From Desulfocapsa sp. (GTDB lineage: Bacteria > Desulfobacterota > Desulfobulbia > Desulfobulbales > Desulfocapsaceae), in assembly GCA_022712895.1 (NCBI GenBank), contig JAFLJS010000075.1, positions 1 through 64,000 of the forward strand: a stretch of 64,000 nt of DNA. Direction: 5' to 3'. The position numbers and the translations under genes are program-made. Under the pieces are notes generated by a model. It saw only the letters and a list, made by a program, of their open reading frames with translations. It did no database searches and was not told where the DNA came from. Positions 5,164 to 12,690 of the stretch are shown piece after piece. Within the stretch, counting starts at the first letter, position 1. Every line of letters begins with the position of its first letter.

Positions 5164-6168
5164 TTAGAGCCGTTCGAGAACCGCTTCAGTGAAGGCAGAC
5201 GTAGTACCATGGCCGCCGAGGTCGGGCGTGCAGCGGTCTTTGCTTTCGATGGTCTGCCGTAAGGCTTCTCGTAGGCGCGTGGCTGCTTCCGGATTTTCAA
5301 GGTGGTCAAGCATCATGGCGGCGGCTAACATGATCGAGGTGGGGTTGGCAATGTTCTTGCCAGCGATGTCCGGGGCGCTGCCATGGACAGCTTCGAATAT
5401 GGCTGTTTTCTTGCCGATATTGGCACCGGGGGCCATGCCGAGACCACCAACCAGGCCGGCACAGAGGTCTGAAATGATATCGCCAAAGAGGTTGGTGGTG
5501 ACAATGACGTCGAAACGATCTGGGTTCATGACCAGCTGCATGCAGGTGTTGTCGACTATGAGTTCGTTATGTTCGATGTCAGGATAACGCTGCGCGATTT
5601 CGCGACCAATCTTGAGGAAGAGGCCCGAGGTGGTCTTAAGGATGTTGGCTTTATGAACAATGCTGACCTTTTTGCGACCGAGGCGACGGGCGAGGTCAAA
5701 GGCATAAATGATTACGCGCTCGCTGCCGGCACGAGTAATCACACTTTTGGCTTCGGCGGTTTCGCCTGCTTCATCCAGGGTTTGGCCGAGGCCGGAATAC
5801 ATGCCTTCGGTGTTTTCGCGGACGGTGATGATATCGATGTTGTCAAAAGCGGTGCGGGTGCCAGCGAAGGAAATAACCGGTCGGACATTGGCATAGAGCT
5901 GGAAGGCCTGACGCAGGTTGACGTTGATTGACCGGAACCCCTCGCCAATAGGGGTGGTGATTGGCCCCTTGAGGGCAATACGGTGCTTGCTAATTGACTG
6001 TAGGGTTTCCTCAGGCAGCACTTCGCCACAGCTTTCGAGGGTGCTAACGCCAGCGTTGACGAAGTCGTAGCTGAGGCCGCAGTCGAGGCGGTCGAGCACC
6101 TGAATGGTTGCGTCAACGATATCAGGACCAATGCCATCGCCTGGGATGACCGAAATTGTTCTACTCAT
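5164..6168 (-). CDS. NAD-dependent isocitrate dehydrogenase
   Basis: It converts isocitrate to 2-oxoglutarate and CO2 in the TCA cycle. The 334-residue product is a short-form beta-decarboxylating dehydrogenase: SVIPGDGIGPDIV at the start, then the substrate loop FRSINVNLRQ whose Ser, Asn and Arg favour isocitrate over isopropylmalate. Next come VRENTEGMYSGLG, VHKANILKTTSG, the metal-binding acidic residues in VTTNLFGDIISD, and the NAD loop AVHGSAPDIAGKNIANP. It lies alone, separated from its neighbours, with GGGG before ATG 6168. Codons are visibly richer in G and C than the flanking genes, and metabolic neighbours are absent, so it may have a separate history. AAAGTGA-N7-TCGCTTT upstream (about 6201-6221) is a possible operator. 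Confidence 0.88.
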   Translation of the reverse strand: MSRTISVIPGDGIGPDIVDATIQVLDRLDCGLSYDFVNAGVSTLESCGEVLPEETLQSISKHRIALKGPITTPIGEGFRSINVNLRQAFQLYANVRPVISFAGTRTAFDNIDIITVRENTEGMYSGLGQTLDEAGETAEAKSVITRAGSERVIIYAFDLARRLGRKKVSIVHKANILKTTSGLFLKIGREIAQRYPDIEHNELIVDNTCMQLVMNPDRFDVIVTTNLFGDIISDLCAGLVGGLGMAPGANIGKKTAIFEAVHGSAPDIAGKNIANPTSIMLAAAMMLDHLENPEAATRLREALRQTIESKDRCTPDLGGHGTTSAFTEAVLERL

Positions 6169-6798
6169 GAGATTCCCCGTTGTTGGGTGTTAGCAATTTA
6201 AAGTGATAATGATTCGCTTTCCGTTGGAAAAGGTCCAGGGGAGGGAAAACACAACTCCACCTACCAACTTATACCCAAAACGGCGCTAACGCAACGCTTA
6301 CAAGAGGTCTGTCTTACATAATAGTCGTCTTATACAATAAGATCAGACCAAGGCAACTAACCGTTTTATAGTTAAAGTATGCTGGAAGACACCCTTTTTT
6401 TGCTCTTGAAATCTCCTTTTTTACCCCAAAAAGAACCTTCTAAGGAATTAAAAATCGTATTGAAGGAGGCTTCCGTTTCTAACAATGCACTTTATGAGGG
6501 TACAAATGAACACTCTAAGGCTGGATAATAGTTGTTTTACTGCTTTGAATAACAAAAAAGCAGTGTGATCGTTTGCCCCTCATTTGGTTGGCGGGAGCGG
6601 GGGCAATATATTTATCCGTCTCGTTTTCTTGCCGAATATCAGAGAAGTGGACAAACACGACGACACCATGTGGGCCCAAACCTGGTCAAACAATGCTAGT
6701 AAGAGGCCGGTAAGCAAAACCTGTATTGGCAAGAAGGGTAGTGCTTATCATGCGGTTGAAAGCCATTGGGATGATCTTTTCAGGTGTTAGCATTCTTC
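6169..6798. other. Gene-free spacer with decayed sequence
   Basis: About 630 bp without a convincing gene. It holds the second copy of CCTTCTAAGGAATTA (6436-6450) and a hairpin with ACTGCTTT (6539-6546) against AAAGCAGT (6557-6564). Short frames here have no recognisable product. The right end leads into the promoter of the GntR gene. Confidence 0.5.
6436..6450. repeat. Short dispersed repeat, copy 2
   Basis: Exact second copy of CCTTCTAAGGAATTA from position 7, in the same orientation. The two copies bracket the accessory region with its mobile-element debris. Confidence 0.4.
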
Positions 6799-6848
6799 TT
6801 GACATATTTTCCCCTGCGCATACAATTAATGGTAGTACCATTCTACCA
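6799..6848 (+). promoter_or_regulatory. Promoter and operator of the GntR-putA operon
   Basis: TTGACA (6799-6804), a 16-bp spacer and TACAAT (6821-6826) form a strong sigma-70 promoter. Immediately after it, 6830-6848 is a dyad: TGGTAG, 7 bases, CTACCA. Inside it, TGGTAGTACCA fits the TNGT-N3-ACNA operator of FCD-type GntR regulators. Its place over the transcription start suggests self-repression by the gene that follows, relieved by an effector. Confidence 0.7.
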
Positions 6849-6872
6849 ATGCTATTTACTGTAGAGGCAGGC

Positions 6873-7592
6873 ATGTTTAAAAAAGTAGAGCAGAACAGAG
6901 TTTTTCATGGGGTTGTGGTTCAACTGGAGGAGGCCATTCTGGATGGTCGATTCCAACCGGGTGAAAAACTCCCTCCAGAGAGGGAGTTGAAAGAGACGTT
7001 TGAGGTTGGTCGTGGAGCAGTGCGTGAAGCTCTACGGGTTCTCGAGCAAAAAGGTTTACTTGAAATCCGTTTAGGTGCGCAAGGAGGCGCAATTGTAACA
7101 CAGCCTTCTGGTGATCCAATGCTTGAATCTCTTTCTCTACTCGTAAAGCGCAAGGAAATACCTTTTGAGGATATCCAGGAATTCCGCTCCACTGTTGAAG
7201 GAAGGATAGCCTCACTTGCCGCATTGAGACGCACCACAGAGGACATGACCAGGCTTAAAGCAATTCTGTTGAAATGCGAATGTTTTTCAGAAAAAGAATA
7301 CAACTGGGATGCTTTTCTTTTTGAGGATGGCCGTTTTCATCAAGAACTTTCCAATATTGCCCGTAATCAGCTGTTTTCCCTAATTGCTGACGCACTGCAC
7401 CAGAATATTCACAACTATTACGACTCCCGCCTTCAGAAAAATAAATCAATTCTGGAGGAGAACTTGCTGGATCTTCGAGCAATTTACCGAGCAGTAAAAA
7501 GGGGTGACAGTAAACAGGCCAGCCAAAGCATGCGAAATCACATCGTCAGGTTTGATGCATATATGAGCCATGACCAAGGAGAAGTACAATGA
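6873..7592 (+). CDS. FadR/FCD-type GntR regulator, likely of putA
   Basis: This is a DNA-binding regulator for the adjoining proline catabolic gene. The start at 6873 (MFKKVEQNRV) is chosen because it follows the promoter and operator and has AGAGG in front; the open frame extends upstream past the promoter. Residues 10-75 form the GntR winged helix, including LPPERELKETFEVGRGAVRE and LRVLEQKGLLEI. Residues 95-235 form the FCD ligand domain with its metal-binding region (DGRFHQELSN, then AIYRAVKRGDSKQA and MRNHI). It overlaps putA by four bases (ATGA), which implies coupled translation. PutA here lacks the N-terminal DNA-binding domain of trifunctional PutA proteins, so this protein probably takes over control. 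Proline or P5C as ligand is inferred from context. Confidence 0.85.
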   Translation: MFKKVEQNRVFHGVVVQLEEAILDGRFQPGEKLPPERELKETFEVGRGAVREALRVLEQKGLLEIRLGAQGGAIVTQPSGDPMLESLSLLVKRKEIPFEDIQEFRSTVEGRIASLAALRRTTEDMTRLKAILLKCECFSEKEYNWDAFLFEDGRFHQELSNIARNQLFSLIADALHQNIHNYYDSRLQKNKSILEENLLDLRAIYRAVKRGDSKQASQSMRNHIVRFDAYMSHDQGEVQ

Positions 7593-10500
7593 GTAGATCA
7601 GCTGAAGAGTATTTGGTTCTTGAATCCACAAAACTTGCTGCACAATGGCAGAAAAGAGCAAATGAACTGCTAACCCAGGAGGAAAAGTTTATTCAAGATC
7701 AGTTGAAACGTCTGCTTACAAATCCACACGACAAGGTTCTGCTGACAAAAATGATCGACCAGAGTTTCCGCTCTCAGGACCCCAAACGTATTGCAGATCA
7801 GCTCAGTAACCTGATGAAGGAGGAAGGGGTACCTGAGTTCCTTGGCCGGGTAGAAAAATTGTTTGTTCAAATGTTTATGGGGTTTGGCAAACATTTTTCT
7901 TCTATTGCTGTGCCGACAATGATCAAACAGATGCGTGCCGGATCAAGTCGGGCAATTATCCCAGGCGAATATGAAGAGTTACACAAACATCTCAAGAGGC
8001 GAAAAGAGCAGGGCATTCGGATGAATATTAATCATCTGGGAGAGGCCGTTCTTGGAGAAAAAGAAAGTTCCAAGCGCTTGGAAACCTATATTCGTGATAT
8101 GGAAGACCCGTATGTTGAATATATTTCCATTAAGATTTCAACTATTTATTCTCAAATCAGTTCTCTTGCCTTTGAAGAGACCGTAACCATTCTTCAGGAG
8201 AGACTGACAAAAATATACCGGGCTGCTAAACAAAATTTCTTTATCCGTGCGGATGGCACGAGGGTCACAAAATTTGTAAATCTTGACATGGAAGAGTACC
8301 GAGACCTGAAAATCACCTATGAAGCTTTTGTTCGCACACTAAATCAGGAAGAATTCAAGGAACTCTCAGCAGGTATTGTACTGCAGGCCTATCTTCCCGA
8401 TAGCTTTTCTGTACAGAGGCAGATGACAAAATGGGCAATAAATCGCGTGGCTGATGGTGGTGCTCCAATCAAACTTCGCATAGTTAAGGGTGCCAATATG
8501 GAGATGGAGAAGCTTGAATCGGCACTGTTTAATTGGCCCCTTGCTCCCTATGACAACAAGCTTGAAGTGGACGCCAACTATAAACGGATGGTCACTTACG
8601 GTATGAAACCGGAAAATATTAAAGCCATTAATCTTGGCATTGCATCCCATAACCTCTTTGAACTGGCCTACGCATCTGTTCTTGCCGATGTAAATAACGT
8701 GAGGGATTATTTTTACTTTGAAATGCTCGAAGGTATGGCAGACCATGTTCGAAGGGCACTCCAGGAAACTTCAGGAGATGTCTTGTTGTATGCACCGGTT
8801 GCAAGTAAGGATGAGTTCATTAATGCAATTGCTTATCTGATCCGGCGTCTTGATGAAAACACAGCTCCTGAAAATTTTCTGCGTTACGCACCCGATCTTG
8901 ATGTTAATTCTAAAGAGTGGCATTTTCTGCAAGATACATTTGTTCAGTCGTGTCAGAAACAGGAGACGGCCCAGGATTCCCCCAACCGCATCCAAAACAG
9001 GCTCACAGAGAATTTTCCTCCTTCCGTCTCAAGTTTTTACAGCAACATATTTGTGAATGAACCTGATACTGACTGGGCACTAGATGCGAGCAGGGAGTGG
9101 GCAGATTCTATTCGTGCAGAGTGGATGTGCTCAGCAGACGATAAACCTCACGAGATTCCAGTAGTAATAGCCGGTGAGCAATACTTTTCAGATCGAGAGC
9201 AAAGGGAGATGTTTGATCCCAATCGCCACGAGGAAGAAATTTGTGTGGCTACGTATGCACTTGGTACGGTAGCCGATGCTAAACGGGCTATTAAAACGGC
9301 AAAATCTGACCCTGATGGCTGGCGCAACTTGTCAATAAGAGAAAGGCATGAGGTGTTATCGCACGTGGCAATGAAACTCAGACGATCGCGAGGTACGCTC
9401 ATAGGAGCTGCTGCTGTAGATACGGGAAAGGTTTTTACAGAGGCCGATGTTGAAGTTTCAGAAGCCATTGATTTTGCAGAATTTTATCCTCACTCGGTGG
9501 CAGACTATGACAAAATTGCCACCATTGAACACAGAGGAAAAGGTGTGGCTCTGGTGATTTCTCCCTGGAATTTTCCAATAGCTATTCCTTGTGGTGGAAT
9601 TGTTACAGCACTGGCCGCGGGAAATACAGTCATTTTCAAGCCAGCGTCTGATTCGATTCTCACGGCATGGGAACTCTGCAAGTGCTTTTGGCGAGCAGGT
9701 ATTTCCAAAAACAGTTTGCAATTTATTCCCTGTTCTGGCGCGAGTGTGGGGCCGGTTTTAACCGCCTCCCCAGATGTGGATTGTATTATTCTCACGGGCG
9801 GGACAGATACTGGACTCTCCATTTTACAAAAAACTCCCGGTGTTTACCTTGCTGCTGAAACTGGGGGTAAAAATGCTACCATTGTCACGGATATGGCTGA
9901 CCGCGATCAGGCGATCAAGAATGTCGTACAATCGGCATTCAGTAACTGCGGCCAGAAATGCAGTGCCACTTCACTGCTTATTTTGGAAAAAACCATCTAT
10001 GACGATATTCATTTCAGAGAGCAACTGGTTGATGCGGCGGGAAGTCTGAAAACAGGGTCTGCCTGGGCATTCGCCAATAAACTTGGCCCTCTAATCAAAC
10101 CACCGAGTGGTGATCTAAAACGCGGCCTAACAAGTCTTGATGGAGGGGAAGAGTGGGCACTGAAACCGCAAATGCTTAACAACAATCCTTTTCTTTGGTC
10201 ACCTGGTATAAAGTATGGTGTTAGGCAGGGTAGTTACACCCATATGACCGAATTTTTCGGCCCACTTCTTGCCGTTATGCGTGCGGACAATCTTGATCAT
10301 GCTTTGGAGATGGTCAATCAGACGGGTTATGGTCTGACAAGTGGTATTGAAAGTTTAGACCCCAGGGAGCAGGAGGTATGGAAGAGTAGGGTTTTTGCTG
10401 GAAACCTGTATATCAATCGCGGCACAACCGGAGCCATTGTCCTGCGGCAGCCATTTGGTGGTTTGGGAAAATCAGCTCTGGGCCCAGGTTTAAAAGCAGG

Positions 10501-11191
10501 TAGTCCCGAGTATATCACTCAATTCATGACCTTTGAGGAAACAGGAAATCCTACAGCTGGGCCAATACGCAAGGATCACTATCTGTTGCAGGTAATCCAG
10601 GAGTGGCAAAAACTTGTGCAGTGGAACAAGTTCCAGGAGGAGAAAGAAGACCTTGGCAAGATAATCAATGCCATTCCCAGCTATTTGTATCAAATGGAGG
10701 AAAAATTCAGCCGAGAACTCGATTTTTTCCATCTTCGCGGTCAGGATAATATCCTTCGCTTTCTACCCATTAAAAATATGGTCATCCGCCTTCATCACGA
10801 TGATTCATTATTTGATCTTTTCGGAAGATGTGGTGCTGCGATCATAGCAGGATGTCATCCAACCCTCTCCATTCCACCCGAACTTGAAAATAAAGTGACA
10901 CGATTTATTGATACCCATTACGGCCAAGAGTTTCTGGGTATTTTGCCGGTAATTCGCCAAACAGATACCGAACTAATTGCAGACATGGCTGGCGTAGACA
11001 GAATACGTTACGGCGCACCAGACCGCGTTCCTGCAAGCGTTTTTGAAGTTGCTGCGCAAACCGGATTTTATATTTCCAGAACTCCCGTCTATATGGAAGG
11101 GCGGATAGAATTGTTACAGTATTTTAAGCAGCAGTCCATTTGTAATAATTTTCACCGCTATGGTAATCTTGGAGAGAGAGCTGTGGAGTAA
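7589..11191 (+). CDS. putA: Bifunctional proline dehydrogenase / P5C dehydrogenase
   Basis: It oxidises proline to glutamate in two steps: an FAD-dependent proline dehydrogenase feeding electrons to quinones, then an NAD-dependent aldehyde dehydrogenase. The 1200-residue protein has the PRODH barrel at about 130-440 (IKLRIVKGANMEME, NLGIASHNLFELAYA, FYFEMLEGMADHVRRAL). The ALDH domain spans about 530-1010: WNFPIAIPCGGIVTALAAG, the general-base Glu in LAAETGGKN, and the nucleophilic Cys near residue 790 in NCGQKCSAT. About 190 C-terminal residues (RFIDTHYGQEF and on) form the extra domain of long PutA proteins. No N-terminal ribbon-helix-helix is present. Translation is coupled to the regulator by the ATGA overlap. 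The gene looks complete. Confidence 0.95.
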   Translation: MSRSAEEYLVLESTKLAAQWQKRANELLTQEEKFIQDQLKRLLTNPHDKVLLTKMIDQSFRSQDPKRIADQLSNLMKEEGVPEFLGRVEKLFVQMFMGFGKHFSSIAVPTMIKQMRAGSSRAIIPGEYEELHKHLKRRKEQGIRMNINHLGEAVLGEKESSKRLETYIRDMEDPYVEYISIKISTIYSQISSLAFEETVTILQERLTKIYRAAKQNFFIRADGTRVTKFVNLDMEEYRDLKITYEAFVRTLNQEEFKELSAGIVLQAYLPDSFSVQRQMTKWAINRVADGGAPIKLRIVKGANMEMEKLESALFNWPLAPYDNKLEVDANYKRMVTYGMKPENIKAINLGIASHNLFELAYASVLADVNNVRDYFYFEMLEGMADHVRRALQETSGDVLLYAPVASKDEFINAIAYLIRRLDENTAPENFLRYAPDLDVNSKEWHFLQDTFVQSCQKQETAQDSPNRIQNRLTENFPPSVSSFYSNIFVNEPDTDWALDASREWADSIRAEWMCSADDKPHEIPVVIAGEQYFSDREQREMFDPNRHEEEICVATYALGTVADAKRAIKTAKSDPDGWRNLSIRERHEVLSHVAMKLRRSRGTLIGAAAVDTGKVFTEADVEVSEAIDFAEFYPHSVADYDKIATIEHRGKGVALVISPWNFPIAIPCGGIVTALAAGNTVIFKPASDSILTAWELCKCFWRAGISKNSLQFIPCSGASVGPVLTASPDVDCIILTGGTDTGLSILQKTPGVYLAAETGGKNATIVTDMADRDQAIKNVVQSAFSNCGQKCSATSLLILEKTIYDDIHFREQLVDAAGSLKTGSAWAFANKLGPLIKPPSGDLKRGLTSLDGGEEWALKPQMLNNNPFLWSPGIKYGVRQGSYTHMTEFFGPLLAVMRADNLDHALEMVNQTGYGLTSGIESLDPREQEVWKSRVFAGNLYINRGTTGAIVLRQPFGGLGKSALGPGLKAGSPEYITQFMTFEETGNPTAGPIRKDHYLLQVIQEWQKLVQWNKFQEEKEDLGKIINAIPSYLYQMEEKFSRELDFFHLRGQDNILRFLPIKNMVIRLHHDDSLFDLFGRCGAAIIAGCHPTLSIPPELENKVTRFIDTHYGQEFLGILPVIRQTDTELIADMAGVDRIRYGAPDRVPASVFEVAAQTGFYISRTPVYMEGRIELLQYFKQQSICNNFHRYGNLGERAVE

Positions 11192-11254
11192 AATCAGGAG
11201 ACTGTGAAAGATGATGAGAACAGGTGGACAGTAGTACATGTCTGCTTGGTTCGG

Positions 11255-11293
11255 TAGTAGCATTTGCCAAAGACTCAAGGGATGCCATGCAGG
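11255..11293. repeat. 39-bp direct repeat, copy 1
   Basis: Identical over 39 bp to 11326-11364 and in the same orientation, with start points 71 bp apart. The unit starts TAGTAGCATTTGCC and ends GGGATGCCATGCAGG, with GCAT and ATGC near its two ends. It lies between the convergent putA and TSUP genes and codes for nothing recognisable. Confidence 0.9.
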
Positions 11294-11325
11294 TGTTCCT
11301 TTTTTTTCTTCCCACGATAGCGGAA

Positions 11326-11364
11326 TAGTAGCATTTGCCAAAGACTCAAGGGATGCCATGCAGG
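11326..11364. repeat. 39-bp direct repeat, copy 2
   Basis: Second exact copy of the repeat at 11255-11293. The 32 bases between copies include a run of eight or nine T after TGTTCC. The unit may belong to a wider genomic repeat family, or may be a local tandem duplication with its spacer. Confidence 0.9.
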
Positions 11365-11389
11365 GGCTCTGAGGAAATGGGGAGGAAAA

Positions 11390-12154
11390 CTATCCCATGG
11401 ATAATGCATATTTGCTGAGCATTCCCAAACACATCACAACCACAATCAGCCTCAAATATTTCGGATCAATCTTAAACAGGCATTGTGAACCTCCCCAGGC
11501 ACCCAAAAACTGGCCAAGCATCATGACAAAGCCAATAAGCCAAACTACCTTTCCAGCAATCAGGAAAATAACGAGTGATGCAAAGTTTGTTGAAAAGTTG
11601 AGTGTTTTTGCAATGGCTGTCGCATCAATAAGTCCATATCCTCTGAGTGACACCCCTGAAAGCGCAAAAAAAGAACCGGTTCCAGGCCCGAACATACCGT
11701 CATACCATCCTATGGCAGGCACAATGAATTTTTGATATGTACCATTGGAAACTTTGGGAATGCCGCTCCCCACCTTCGGTTGAGGGGTAAATATGAAATA
11801 TATCATCATAAAGAGTAAAACGAGAGGGATTACAAAGCTTAAAATCTCAGTGTTGATAAACTGAACTGCAATAGTGCCCATAAGTGAACCAATAAAGGCA
11901 GAGCGCATCAGGTATTTGACATCTTGCCAAGCAACCCTCTTCTTTCTCAGCATTATATAGGTCGCAGTTGCTGTACCAATTGAACCTTGTAGCTTGTTGG
12001 TTCCTAAAGCTGAAATTGGTGGAATCCCGCTTATGATCAAAGCAGGGAGCGCAATAAGACCGCCACCACCTGCAAGAGTATCAATAAATCCTGCCACAAA
12101 AGCAGCTAAAAACAGAAACGAAAGTAGTTCGAGTGAGAAGCCTGTAATGTCCAT
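11390..12154 (-). CDS. TSUP (TauE/SafE) family permease
   Basis: TSUP proteins move small anions such as sulfite, sulfoacetate or sulfur compounds across the inner membrane. The 254-residue product has about eight hydrophobic segments. It shows the family repeat: GFIDTLAGGGGLIALPALI near residue 22, with LGTNKLQGSIGT next, echoed in the second half by GWYDGMFGPGTGSFFA and AKTLNFSTNFASL. It converges on putA and is divergent from the MocR-type regulator, 537 bp away. TauE-type exporters occur with MocR-type TauR in taurine degradation, so a link is possible, but no taurine enzymes are nearby. Substrate unknown. Confidence 0.88.
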   Translation of the reverse strand: MDITGFSLELLSFLFLAAFVAGFIDTLAGGGGLIALPALIISGIPPISALGTNKLQGSIGTATATYIMLRKKRVAWQDVKYLMRSAFIGSLMGTIAVQFINTEILSFVIPLVLLFMMIYFIFTPQPKVGSGIPKVSNGTYQKFIVPAIGWYDGMFGPGTGSFFALSGVSLRGYGLIDATAIAKTLNFSTNFASLVIFLIAGKVVWLIGFVMMLGQFLGAWGGSQCLFKIDPKYLRLIVVVMCLGMLSKYALSMG

Positions 12155-12690
12155 CGTAGTGATAATAGAAACGTGTAACCTGATCGGTCGTTATGGGTGT
12201 TGGTAACTCTTTTTCATCTTCATAGAATTCAATTAAGGATACTTGTCACAACTGCTTCCTGCAATTGGATTTTGGGTGCATCTCACATTGTTTCACAGCT
12301 TTCATTTCCAGCCTGTCTCAATTTGTACTGCCCCTGCCAATGGGTACAGATTTCCTGTCAGTGAAGTCTTGCGAGGAGGATGGTTCCTATGATGGCATTG
12401 GAGTACCAGAAGAGAAACTTCGAAATAGAGTGGGCCAGTGTCTTTTTACAGAGTTTTCTGAACGAAACCTTTTTCCCTTTGTTGTCCCAGCTGCTGCTGT
12501 CTTCTGGTTTTATTAACCAGAGTAAAGTGTTCTTTCTGTTTTGGGTTCTGATCATCTTTTCCTCGTCTGTATGATGCTTTGTTATTTTTTTCTTTTTCTT
12601 TGCATCATTATACCTCAAGTGGTAAATAGGAACAGATACAGAACGGAACAAAAACAACCGGAACAGATTTTGGAGGATAAGGGTAAGGGC
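12155..12690. promoter_or_regulatory. Long divergent regulatory spacer
   Basis: About 535 bp separate the two divergent genes. ATGATGC (12571-12577) and GCATCAT (12602-12608) form a 7-bp dyad across a T-rich spacer, a plausible binding site for the MocR-type regulator. A 64-codon frame at 12380-12574 has a hydrophobic end and a GGAGG just before it, but no recognisable product. Nothing else was found. Confidence 0.4.

Noticed and set aside
6201-6221. Fur-box-like GATAATGAT upstream of the isocitrate dehydrogenase gene
   Set aside because: Only one half matches the Fur consensus; a plain dyad (AAAGTGA, TCGCTTT) explains it equally well, so no regulator is named.
11255-11364. CRISPR-like array
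   Set aside because: Only two repeats with a single 32-bp spacer and no cas genes; a local duplication is simpler.
12380-12574. Possible small membrane protein before the MocR gene
   Set aside because: GGAGG lies too close to the first ATG, the product matches nothing, and the region is probably the regulator's promoter.
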